NCBI GenBank assembly: GCA_964630925.1
Contig: CAZVZK010000016.1
Coordinates: forward strand, 42,418 to 106,417
DNA: 64,000 nt
Source of the DNA: RGDT01 sp964630925
Lineage (GTDB): Bacteria > Planctomycetota > Planctomycetia > Gemmatales > Gemmataceae
Direction: 5' to 3'
The notes beneath the pieces are model-generated. The model saw only the letters and a program-made list of their open reading frames with translations. It made no database searches and was not told the DNA's origin. Each line of letters begins with the position of its first letter. The first letter of the stretch is position 1. This document shows, piece after piece, positions 8,937 to 17,185 of this stretch. A program made the position numbers and the translations under genes.

Positions 8937-10433
8937 TCACACCCCCTGCGCCGAGTCCCCGCGCTTCCCCGACGACGCCGACTGAGCCCTGCCCTCCTGC
9001 AGCCACGCACGCAGCGCCCCGATCGTCTCGCGCTGCGACACCGACAAAGGCACCTGCCGCCCCAGGCTCGCCGACACGTCCGCCGTCGTGAACTCGCGCC
9101 CCTCGCTGAACCCCACGTACATCGCGTCGATGATCGCCTGCTCCAGCTCCGCCCCCGTGTACCCCTCCGACTCCTTCACCAACTGGCCGATGTCGAACCC
9201 CTCCGCGGATCGCTTCCGCTTCGTCAGGTGGACCGTGAAGATCTCGCGCCTCTCGACCCCCGACGGCAGGTCCAGGAAGAAGATCTCGTCGAACCGCCCC
9301 TTCCGCAGCAGCTCCGGCGGCAGGTGCGCGATGGAATTCGCCGTCGCCACGACGAACACCGGCGCCGTCTTCTCCTGCATCCACGTCAGCAGGCTCCCGA
9401 ACACCCGCGTGCTCGTCCCGCTGTCCAACCCGCCGTGCGCCAGCGCCTTATCCACCTCGTCGATCCACAACAGCGCCGGCGCCGCCGACTCCGCCAGGCG
9501 CAACGCCCGCCGCGTCCGCTCCTCCGACTCCCCCACCAGCGACCCGAACAGCGCCCCCGCGTCCAGCCGGAACAGCGGCAGCCGCCAGAGCCCGCCGATC
9601 ATCTTCGCCACCAGGCTCTTGCCCGTGCCGGGGATGCCGATGAGCGCGATCCCTTTGGGCGCCGGCAGCCCGTACGCACGCGCCTCATTCGTGAACGCCC
9701 GCTCGCGTAGCCGCAGCCACTGCTTCAGCGCCTCCAGGCCGCCCACGTCCTCCATCGTCTGCGTCGGCGGGTAGAACTCCAGCGCCTCGCTCTCGCGGAT
9801 GAGCTGCCGCTTCTCCTCCGTCACCAGGTCGATGTCCCGGTCGTCCAGCACGCCGTCGGCCACGATGGCCTTGGCGAACACCCGCTGCGCCTGCGCCGCC
9901 GTCAGCCCCAGCGCCGCCTGGATCAGCTTCTCGCGGCCCTGCGGCGACAGCTCGACACGCACCCCCGGCGTCCGCGTCAGCCGGTCCAGCACCGCCTCCA
10001 GCTCCACCGCCGACGGAGGCATCAACGGCATCAGCACCGCCTCGTCCTTCAGCTCCTCCGGCACCTTGGCGCCCGGCGACGTGACGATGATCGACTTCTT
10101 CGAGAACTTCAGCCGCTGCGCCAGCGACCGCAGCTTCCGCTTCACCGTGGGCACGCCCCAGTGCTCGTGGAAGTCCTTGAGGACGAACAGCACGTCGCCC
10201 TCGATGACGTCCACCTGCTCCAGCGCCGCCATCGGGTCGCGGGCCACCGGCGCGATGACCCCCGGCGTCAGGGCCACGAACCCCTCGGCGGAGTCCCAGG
10301 CGAGGGCGACGCGGCGCGGCGGGTCGCACACCGCACGCACCGACTGTAGCGCGCGGTCCTCCTCCGCCGTCACCAGCACGATCAGCGTGCAGCGTGCCCG
10401 CAGGTACAGGTCAAGCTGCTGCTCGAAGGTCAC
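8937..10433 (-). CDS. AAA+ ATPase, Ycf46-like
   Basis: 498 residues. The N-terminal half (TFEQQLDLYLRARCTLIVLVT and onward) resembles the Ycf46-type N-domain. The C-terminal half is an AAA+ module with Walker A GIPGTGKS (Lys272) and Walker B LLWIDEVDKA (Asp325, Glu326). It also has the sensor stretch VVATANSIAHLPPELLRKGRFDE and an arginine-finger region. The GTG start overlaps the upstream transglutaminase stop as GTGA, so the two are translationally coupled. It completes the MoxR-DUF58-transglutaminase operon. Probably a remodelling ATPase; the substrate is unknown. Confidence 0.9.
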   Translation of the reverse strand: MTFEQQLDLYLRARCTLIVLVTAEEDRALQSVRAVCDPPRRVALAWDSAEGFVALTPGVIAPVARDPMAALEQVDVIEGDVLFVLKDFHEHWGVPTVKRKLRSLAQRLKFSKKSIIVTSPGAKVPEELKDEAVLMPLMPPSAVELEAVLDRLTRTPGVRVELSPQGREKLIQAALGLTAAQAQRVFAKAIVADGVLDDRDIDLVTEEKRQLIRESEALEFYPPTQTMEDVGGLEALKQWLRLRERAFTNEARAYGLPAPKGIALIGIPGTGKSLVAKMIGGLWRLPLFRLDAGALFGSLVGESEERTRRALRLAESAAPALLWIDEVDKALAHGGLDSGTSTRVFGSLLTWMQEKTAPVFVVATANSIAHLPPELLRKGRFDEIFFLDLPSGVERREIFTVHLTKRKRSAEGFDIGQLVKESEGYTGAELEQAIIDAMYVGFSEGREFTTADVSASLGRQVPLSVSQRETIGALRAWLQEGRAQSASSGKRGDSAQGV

Positions 10434-12604
10434 CGCGCCGCCTCCAGCTCGGCGACGCGCGCCGCCGCCCCGGCCAGCTCCTCCGCCGTCGCCGCCCCAC
10501 CGTACCGCGCGCGGTAGTACGCCGCCACCACCTCGGCGGGGATGCCGGCCACGGCCACAGGCAGGCTCAGGGCGGCGCGGGCGGCCACCTCGCCGGGCAC
10601 CTCCCCCGGCCCCGGCTCCAGGCCGAAGCGCCGCAGCGCCCGCAGGAGCCGCCGGTACAGCGACGCCGGGCCGGGGGCCGCCGCCCGCGCCTTCGCACTT
10701 GGGTAGAGGCGACGCAGGGCGACGAAGACGAGCAGGGCCACGACGCCCGTCAGCGCCGGACCCACCCAGGGCCAGTACTCGCCGCCGGCGATCTGCTCGA
10801 TGATCCGCGCCTGCTGCTGCGCGTTGTAGCCGACGATCAGCTCGCGCCACAGCTCCTGGCTGCCCTGCTGCTGCCACTGCCACCAGCGGATCAGCAGCGG
10901 CGGGCCGGGGGCGTCGGAGTCCGGCGTCGGGTCCAGGGACAGCCACTCGTGGCCGGCGCCTGCCTCGGCCGGGACCAGCGCCTCCACCCAGGCGTGGGCG
11001 GCGCTCTGCCGCACCACGTACTTGCCGGGGCCCGTGCGCTCCGCCCCCCGGTACCCCTTGATGATGCGTGCGGGGATCCCGGCGGCCCGCAGCAGCAGGC
11101 ACAGCGCCGAGGCGTGCTTCTCACAAGGCCCGCGGCGCACGCGCAGGATGAAGTCCAGCGTGGGGTCCGAGCCGGGGATGGGGCGCTCCGACTCCAGCGA
11201 GTAGGTGAACTCCCCCGAGTGGGCGATGTGCCCCGCCACCAGCCCGGCCACCCGCGCCCACCGCGACGGCGGGTACTCGATGGGCGAATCCCGCGCCGGC
11301 CCGGCGATGGCCTCGTCCCCCCTGGCGAGGTGGACCAGCAGGGCGCGCGTCACCTCCTCCATCCCGGCGGGCAGGGGGGTGAAGTACGGCTGCAGGTAGC
11401 GGTCGGAGACCCGCGTCGCCGCCGTGCGGGCCGGCACGAGCGGCGGGAGGACGTGCTGCTCGTAGCGGTACTCGTTGAGGGCCAGGAACGTCGTCCCGAG
11501 CACCGTCCCCCCCGCCTCGTGGAAGAGGCGGGGCTGGCTGGGGGTGTCGCCGATCACCCGGATCGGCAGCGGCCCACGGGATCCCGCGAGGAGGCGCGGC
11601 GGGTCCACCAGGAACAGGCCGCCGGCGCGGCGCGGGACGCGGAACTGGCAGACGATCGCGTCGCCGCCGAGGTCCAGGAACGGCTGCGCGTGAGGCGACC
11701 CGGCGCCGATTCGGCCGGACAGCTCGGAGCGCCAGGCGCCGCCCTCCTCGTACCGGTCCAGCACCGCGCCGCGGAAGCGCACCCCGCCGGGCAGCGCATC
11801 GACGGGCTGCCCCAGACGCGTCTGCACGTCCACCCAGAACGCCGGCGTGTCGTCCGGCACCAGGGCCCCGCCCCCACCCAGGTCGATCCCCTCGCTGAAC
11901 CCCGTGCGGGCCTGCGCCTGCGGCCCCTGCCGCATCCCGAAGCGCGTCAGCGGGTCCCAGTCGGGCTGCTCGGCCCGCGGCGTCAGCAGGAACAGCCCCA
12001 GCCCCAGCAGGCCACACCCCAGGCCCCAGAACGCCGCCGGGGCCAGCCGCCCCGGCGGCGGGGGCGGCGGGTCCGGCTCCGGCACCAGGGCCGACCGCAG
12101 CGACCACTCGTGCTTCTCGTGCGCCGCCAGAGCGCACACCGCCGCCGCGAGGTACGCGAACAACGCCGGCGCGAACAGCGTGTTGGTCGCCAAGACGCAC
12201 CCCAGGCACACCTGCACCAGCCCCAGCCCCTGGAGGAACCAGAAGTCGGCGGGCGAGCGGGGCCTGAAGATGCGCACGCACACCAGCGCCATCAGCACCG
12301 GCCCGAGGTACGGCACCACCGCCGACAGGAGGGGGACGTCCACCGCCCAGGCGTCCGCCCCGCCCGAGCGCATGTAGATCCACACGCCCGCCCCGACGGC
12401 GATCAGCAGGCCGAGGACGTTCGCCCCCCACTCCGCCAGCACCAGCCGGCCCGCGAAGCGGTGTGCCGTCATCAGCAGCGCCAGGTAGACGACCAGGCCC
12501 AGCGGCAGCCAGGGCAGGAACTCCAGCGAGCCGACCGTGAGGCACACCCCGGCCAGCCCGAGGGCCAGGAAGTGCAACGGCCTGTGCGTGCGGTCCGGCT
12601 GCAT
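10430..12604 (-). CDS. Membrane transglutaminase-like protein (DUF3488-transglutaminase core-DUF4129)
   Basis: 724 residues. The first about 200 residues hold several membrane helices typical of the TgpA/DUF3488 N-terminus. A soluble domain with a transglutaminase core follows. The cysteine-protease-like triad is complete: Cys494 in GPCEKHASA, His537 in AAHAWVEA and Asp558 in LSLDPTP. One further helix and a DUF4129-like C-terminus (LYRRLLRALRRFG...) follow. The family (TgpA in Pseudomonas) is an inner-membrane protein with a periplasmic catalytic domain. It lies 2 bases after the DUF58 gene and overlaps the AAA gene, in the common MoxR-DUF58-transglutaminase arrangement. Confidence 0.93.
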   Translation of the reverse strand: MQPDRTHRPLHFLALGLAGVCLTVGSLEFLPWLPLGLVVYLALLMTAHRFAGRLVLAEWGANVLGLLIAVGAGVWIYMRSGGADAWAVDVPLLSAVVPYLGPVLMALVCVRIFRPRSPADFWFLQGLGLVQVCLGCVLATNTLFAPALFAYLAAAVCALAAHEKHEWSLRSALVPEPDPPPPPPGRLAPAAFWGLGCGLLGLGLFLLTPRAEQPDWDPLTRFGMRQGPQAQARTGFSEGIDLGGGGALVPDDTPAFWVDVQTRLGQPVDALPGGVRFRGAVLDRYEEGGAWRSELSGRIGAGSPHAQPFLDLGGDAIVCQFRVPRRAGGLFLVDPPRLLAGSRGPLPIRVIGDTPSQPRLFHEAGGTVLGTTFLALNEYRYEQHVLPPLVPARTAATRVSDRYLQPYFTPLPAGMEEVTRALLVHLARGDEAIAGPARDSPIEYPPSRWARVAGLVAGHIAHSGEFTYSLESERPIPGSDPTLDFILRVRRGPCEKHASALCLLLRAAGIPARIIKGYRGAERTGPGKYVVRQSAAHAWVEALVPAEAGAGHEWLSLDPTPDSDAPGPPLLIRWWQWQQQGSQELWRELIVGYNAQQQARIIEQIAGGEYWPWVGPALTGVVALLVFVALRRLYPSAKARAAAPGPASLYRRLLRALRRFGLEPGPGEVPGEVAARAALSLPVAVAGIPAEVVAAYYRARYGGAATAEELAGAAARVAELEAAR

Positions 12605-12606
12605 GG

Positions 12607-13737
12607 TCAGCCCCCCGGTGGCGGCGTGAAGAAGTCCAGCTCGTGAGGGCGCGATGCGTCCAGCAGCGTCGCCTCCCGCCCGAGGGCGGCGCCCAGGGCG
12701 TCCGGGAGAACGCTCGGGCCGGCGGAGACGGCCAGCACCGCCGCCGTCCGCGGGACGAACGGCCTCAGGGCGGCCGCCGCCGCGGCGGGCGACGAGGCCC
12801 CCGCCTCCGCCGCCGCCAGCGCCGACAGGATGCGCCGCGACAGGTCCGGCCCGGTGAGGCCCTCGATCACCTCCGGCGTCGGCCCGGCCAGCGCGAAGAC
12901 GAGCCGGTCGCCGAGCCGCTGACACCACTCCCAGACGAGGGTGGCCGCCAGAGTGACCGCCCGCTCGAACACCTCGCCGGGCTGGCCCGCCGGGTCGAAG
13001 ACCAGGACCAGGTCATCCCCCGGAACGTCCTCGAACTCGCGGACCATCAGCTCGCCGCGGCGGGCGCTCGTGCGCCAGTGGACCCAGCGTGGGCTGTCGC
13101 CGGGCCGGTATGGACGCAGCCCGTGGAAGTCGGCGCGGGCCATCGCGTGCGGCCTGCCCCGATGGCGGGTCCGCTCGCCGCGCGGGTCGCTGCCCCGCAT
13201 CAGACGACGCAGCTTATCGCGGGCGATCTTGCCCGGGCGCGGCAGGACGAGCAGGCGCAGGGCCGGGGCCACCTCGGCCACGACGCGCACCAGGCCGAAC
13301 GGGTGGCCGCTCGCCGCACGCACGGGGTCCAGCTCATACCACCCACGCCGCGCCGGGACCACCTCGCAGCGCAGCGCCCGCCGCCCGTCCGCCTCCAGCG
13401 TGCTGACCTGCCAGCCGACGAGGTGGGCCGGCCCGGCCTCCTCGACCCACAGGCCCTTGAGCGGCCCCGTGTGCGTGTTGTGGATGCGCAACTCGACGCG
13501 GCAACCGGCCCCCGCGTGCATCACGTCGTCGGTCCAGCGCCGGACCTGCAGCGAGCGCAGGCCGCGTCCGGCAGACGCCGCCTGGAGAAGGAACAGGGCG
13601 AACAGCAGGCACCCGAGCAGGGCGACGAGGTTGATGTTGCGCAGGGTGCCGACGAGGAGGAGGACGGCGACGATGCCGAGCCAGTAGAGGCCCTGCCGGG
13701 TGAGGTGCCATCCGGTACGCGAGGGGGACGGGCTCAT
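12607..13737 (-). CDS. DUF58 domain protein
   Basis: 376 residues. Two membrane helices (about 12-55, including WLGIVAVLLLVG and ALLGCLLFALFLLQA) precede the DUF58 domain. Its hallmark GLRPYRPGDSPRWVHWRTSA is followed by the von Willebrand A-like fold (DDLVLVFDPA). DUF58 proteins are encoded next to MoxR ATPases and are thought to be their membrane-bound partners in assembling or activating other complexes. The start codon at 13737 places the first helix at the N-terminus. The gene is separated from MoxR by 215 bases holding a REPIN-like structure, unlike the tight joins downstream. Confidence 0.92.
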   Translation of the reverse strand: MSPSPSRTGWHLTRQGLYWLGIVAVLLLVGTLRNINLVALLGCLLFALFLLQAASAGRGLRSLQVRRWTDDVMHAGAGCRVELRIHNTHTGPLKGLWVEEAGPAHLVGWQVSTLEADGRRALRCEVVPARRGWYELDPVRAASGHPFGLVRVVAEVAPALRLLVLPRPGKIARDKLRRLMRGSDPRGERTRHRGRPHAMARADFHGLRPYRPGDSPRWVHWRTSARRGELMVREFEDVPGDDLVLVFDPAGQPGEVFERAVTLAATLVWEWCQRLGDRLVFALAGPTPEVIEGLTGPDLSRRILSALAAAEAGASSPAAAAAALRPFVPRTAAVLAVSAGPSVLPDALGAALGREATLLDASRPHELDFFTPPPGG

Positions 13738-13840
13738 GGTCGGTTCCGGCGACGGGATACCATCGATGTACGCCGGCCGGCGTATCCCGGCCAGCGGCCG
13801 AACGGGCTGAAGGCGAGCGGCGGGGCGTGTCTTGGGTCGG

Positions 13841-13939
13841 GGCGAGCGGCACGGCGTAAGCGTGCCGTGTCTCCGCCGATGTGAACGTGACGATCCGGCG
13901 CGTGCGCTCACACGGCACGCTCACGCCGTGCCGCTCGCC
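13841..13939. repeat. REPIN-like inverted pair
   Basis: Two 30-base arms (13841-13870 and 13910-13939) are reverse complements with one mismatch, separated by 39 bases. Each arm is itself a small hairpin: CGGCACG, a seven-base loop, then CGTGCCG. Paired palindromic units in opposite orientation are the definition of a REPIN (doublet of REP sequences). It lies in the MoxR-DUF58 gap and would fold in their common transcript. No REP-associated transposase is visible in the window. Confidence 0.75.
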
Positions 13940-13952
13940 TTCAGCAGCCCAC

Positions 13953-14927
13953 TCACCCCGGCAGCGGCACCTGGCGCAGGATCGCCGCGATGGCCTGCTC
14001 CGCCGCGTCGCCGTCCGCCGCACCCCGCGCCCGCCGCACCAGGATGCGGTGCGCCAACACCGGCACCGCGAGCTGCTTCACGTCCTCCGGCACGACGTAC
14101 GCCCGCCCCTGGAGGAGCGCCATCGCCTGCGCCGCCCGGTACAGGCCCAGCGCCGCCCGCGTGCTCACCCCCAGCAGGATCTCCGGCTGGTCGCGCGTCG
14201 CCTCGACGATGTCCAGCAGGTAGTCCGCCAGCGAGTCGTCGAACCGCACCTCGCGCACCGTCATCTGCAGCGTCACCACCTCCTCGGCGTTCACCACCGC
14301 CGGCAGCGTCTCCACCGGCTCGCCCGCCCGGTGCCCCGCCAGGATCAGCCTCTCCGCCGGGCGGTCCGGGTAGCCCAGGTGCAGCCGCACCAGGAAGCGG
14401 TCGAGCTGGCTCTCCGGCAGCGGGTACGTCCCCTCGAACTCGTACGGGTTCTGCGTCGCCAGCACGAAGAACGGCGGCCCCAGCGTGTGCGTCTTGCCGT
14501 CCAGCGACACCTGCCGGTCGCTCATCGCCTCCAGGAGGGCCGACTGCGTCCGCGGCGTCGCCCGGTTGATCTCGTCCGCCAGCACGACCTGAGTGAAGAT
14601 CGGCCCCGGCTGGAACACGAACGTCGAGGTCGATTGCTGATAGATCGAGGTCCCCAGGAGGTCGGACGGCAGCAGGTCGGGCGTGAACTGGATGCGGTGG
14701 AACCCGCACCCCAGCGAGCGGGCCAGCGCCTTGGCCAGGAGGGTCTTGCCGATGCCCGGCACGTCCTCCAGAAGCAGATGGCCCTCGGCCAGGAGGGTGG
14801 CGAGGGCCAACTGGATCGCCTGCGGCTTGCCGAGGAAGACGCTCGCGACATTCGCGCGGAGCTTCTCCAACAGGGGCGCCTGCCGGGCGATCCGCGCGGC
14901 GAGTGCGTCGTCGGGTGGTGCTGTCAC
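13953..14927 (-). CDS. MoxR-family AAA+ ATPase
   Basis: 324 residues, the usual MoxR length. Walker A EDVPGIGKT (Lys61), Walker B VVLADEINRA (Asp118, Glu119), the sensor VLATQNPYEFEGTYPLPESQ and the arginine-containing lid are all present. MoxR proteins act as chaperone-like ATPases with DUF58/VWA partners. The reading frame has no suitable ATG; a GTG at 14927 is the best start because it begins just before the conserved N-terminal helix, although no strong ribosome site is seen. First gene of the operon with DUF58, transglutaminase and the Ycf46-like ATPase, and divergent from the LTxxQ gene trio. Confidence 0.92.
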   Translation of the reverse strand: MTAPPDDALAARIARQAPLLEKLRANVASVFLGKPQAIQLALATLLAEGHLLLEDVPGIGKTLLAKALARSLGCGFHRIQFTPDLLPSDLLGTSIYQQSTSTFVFQPGPIFTQVVLADEINRATPRTQSALLEAMSDRQVSLDGKTHTLGPPFFVLATQNPYEFEGTYPLPESQLDRFLVRLHLGYPDRPAERLILAGHRAGEPVETLPAVVNAEEVVTLQMTVREVRFDDSLADYLLDIVEATRDQPEILLGVSTRAALGLYRAAQAMALLQGRAYVVPEDVKQLAVPVLAHRILVRRARGAADGDAAEQAIAAILRQVPLPG

Positions 14928-15056
14928 GGGTGTAGGCTCGACGAGGATGAGGGATGAATGAGATGGCCATTTTACGGTACCGATGAGAACCCGGCGAGAG
15001 CCGATTGCCGGACGCCTCGCGCCACGTACGCTGACCGTACCCATCGGAGGCCCCGC

Positions 15057-17171
15057 ATGCGTACCCTCCTCCTGTCGGCCCTTCTCTGCGCCGCGGCCCT
15101 GGCCCAGCCGGGGATGTGGCGCACACCCCCGTACGCCCTCTACCTCATCCAGTACCTCGGCAACGACTCGCTCCACAAGGAGCTGAGGCTCGACGCCGAG
15201 CAGAAGCGGAGGGCGGCCAACCTGGCCGCCGGCGCCAACGCCCGCTCCCTCGCCGTCATGACCGGCAAGATGACGGCCACCGACCTGCGCAACGAGGTCG
15301 AGAAGGACCTGGCCTTCCTCTCCGCCGCCCAGCGCCAGCGCCTCGGCGAGGTCGTCCTGCGGCAGATGGACAACTTCGGCGCCGGCAAGCACGTCGTGGC
15401 CGAGGACAACAACCTCGCCGCGGACCTGGGCCTGACGCCGGCTCAGCGTGCCCGCGTGGCCAAGGAGGCGTTCGCCGACGTCCTCGACGCGGACCAGAAG
15501 AAGAAGTTCGAGAAGATGCGCGGCGCCCCGTTCGCCGGCGTCCTCGCGCCCGCCGGGTCGGCGGTGACGAACACGCCTCCGCCGCTCCTGCAGTACCTGT
15601 CAGCCGCCCCCGTCGTGGCAGAGCTGAAGCTCACCGAGAAGCAGCGGGCGCGGATCGCGGAGATCGCGGAACGCTGGCCCCGCGTGCCGACGAAGAAGAC
15701 GAGCATCCCGGAGAACGTCCACGCCAACCTCGTCACCCTTGCCGCCGAATTGGAGAATGAGGCCCGCGCCCTGCTCGACAGGAAGCAGGCGGCCCGCCTG
15801 ACGCAGATCCTCCTCCACGCGGAGCGCAGCGGGCTGAGGCGCGAGCGTGACGTGTACACCCTGCCCGGCGTCGCCGCCCACCTGAAGATCCGCCCCGAGC
15901 AGTCGCGGAAGATGGCCGACCTCGTGGCCCGGCGGCAGGCCGGCGTCACGCTGCTCCTCGCCACCGACGACGAGCCCAGGGCCGTCATGGAGTCGCTGTG
16001 GGCGTACCACAACGAGACGATGCGGCAGCTCACGTGCATCCTGGGAGAGACGCAGCGCGACGCGCTCCCCGGCCTGTTCGGCGACCCGCCGGCCGGGGAG
16101 GTCGAGATCAAGGAGCACCTGCCGCCTTCGCGTGGCCCGGTCACGTTCGGCCGGCAACAGACGTACCTGTACCTGACCGCCCTCAAGTTCGCCACGGTGC
16201 CCGCCCTGCACAAGGAGCTGGGCCTGACCGACGGGCAGGCGGACAGGCTGTCCGAGATGATCCGCAAGACGACGACGGGCCGCCGCGAGGACGCGGGGCA
16301 GGACGCGGCGGCGCGGGCGCGGCTGGCGACGTTCCTCACTCCGGAGCAGGTGAAGCGCCTGGGGCAGGTTACGTTCCAGCAGTATGGCAAGCCGGGGGCG
16401 GCGATCTCCTTCTCCATCGGGTCGCTCCTCCGCGTCTCGGAGTTCCGCGAGGGCGTCGGCCTGACGCCGGCCCAGCGGAAGAAGGCCGACGCGCCTTTCG
16501 GCCGGCTCAAGCTCGCCGACTTCCTCACCCCGGCGCAGATGGAGAGGTGGAAGGCGATGTGCGGCCCGCCGACGGAGCTGCTCCTGTCGTCCGCCGACAT
16601 CAACCGCTTCGCCAGGATCGACCACCCAGAGATCGTCTTCCTCGAACGCTCCGAGGTCCGCGCCGACCTGAAACTCAGCATCGCCCAGCAGGACGAGCTG
16701 GCGGCCATCGGCAAGGCGTACCGCAAGAAGGCGGAGGCCCTCGCCGACGGGCGGCCCGCCGACACGAGCAAAGCGCGGGCGGCGGCACGCGAGGAGGCGT
16801 CGGCGGCCGTCGCCAAGGTCCTCGACGCGGCTCAGACGGCCCGCCTCGCCGAGCTGGGTCTGCGTCGGCTGCGTGTCAAGGGCGTGAGCGAATTGCTCAC
16901 GTCCGCCGCCGTCGAGGCCGCCGTCAACCTCTCCGCCGAGCAGAGGAGGAGGCTCGCCGACCTCCACGCCTGGCGGGAGCGTCTGACGGCGGCCTTGCGC
17001 CAGGAGGCGGGGCTCAGCCACGACGACACGCTGCCGCCCGCCGAGGAGGCGGCCGAGTCGGCGATCCGGCGGAACGTGGACCGGCGGATGGAGGCGCTGC
17101 TCGACGCCGGGCAGAAGAAGAAGCTTGATGCGTTACTGGGGCGCCCGTTCAAGGGGTCACTGCCACGCTGA
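15057..17171 (+). CDS. Secreted LTxxQ-repeat protein 1
   Basis: 704 residues with a signal peptide (LLLSALLCAAALAQ). The mature protein is a chain of about a dozen helical units of the Spy/CpxP LTxxQ type: LTPAQRARV, LTEKQRARI, LTDGQADRL, LTPEQVKRL, LTPAQRKKA, LTPAQMERW, LSAEQRRRL and variants such as LDADQKKKF. It ends with the block LDALLGRPFKGSLPR shared with the next two genes. Spy-type proteins are periplasmic chaperones or stress sensors of about 150 residues, so this is a long concatenated version. GGAGG lies 6 bases before the ATG. First of three tandem paralogues on one strand with 14-base gaps. Function inferred only from the motif. Confidence 0.85.
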   Translation: MRTLLLSALLCAAALAQPGMWRTPPYALYLIQYLGNDSLHKELRLDAEQKRRAANLAAGANARSLAVMTGKMTATDLRNEVEKDLAFLSAAQRQRLGEVVLRQMDNFGAGKHVVAEDNNLAADLGLTPAQRARVAKEAFADVLDADQKKKFEKMRGAPFAGVLAPAGSAVTNTPPPLLQYLSAAPVVAELKLTEKQRARIAEIAERWPRVPTKKTSIPENVHANLVTLAAELENEARALLDRKQAARLTQILLHAERSGLRRERDVYTLPGVAAHLKIRPEQSRKMADLVARRQAGVTLLLATDDEPRAVMESLWAYHNETMRQLTCILGETQRDALPGLFGDPPAGEVEIKEHLPPSRGPVTFGRQQTYLYLTALKFATVPALHKELGLTDGQADRLSEMIRKTTTGRREDAGQDAAARARLATFLTPEQVKRLGQVTFQQYGKPGAAISFSIGSLLRVSEFREGVGLTPAQRKKADAPFGRLKLADFLTPAQMERWKAMCGPPTELLLSSADINRFARIDHPEIVFLERSEVRADLKLSIAQQDELAAIGKAYRKKAEALADGRPADTSKARAAAREEASAAVAKVLDAAQTARLAELGLRRLRVKGVSELLTSAAVEAAVNLSAEQRRRLADLHAWRERLTAALRQEAGLSHDDTLPPAEEAAESAIRRNVDRRMEALLDAGQKKKLDALLGRPFKGSLPR

Positions 17172-17185
17172 CAAGGGGATTTCCG

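Noticed and set aside
10394..12646. A 750-codon plus-strand frame opposite the transglutaminase gene
   Set aside because: Low-complexity Arg/Gln/Pro-rich antisense of a gene with an intact Cys-His-Asp triad.
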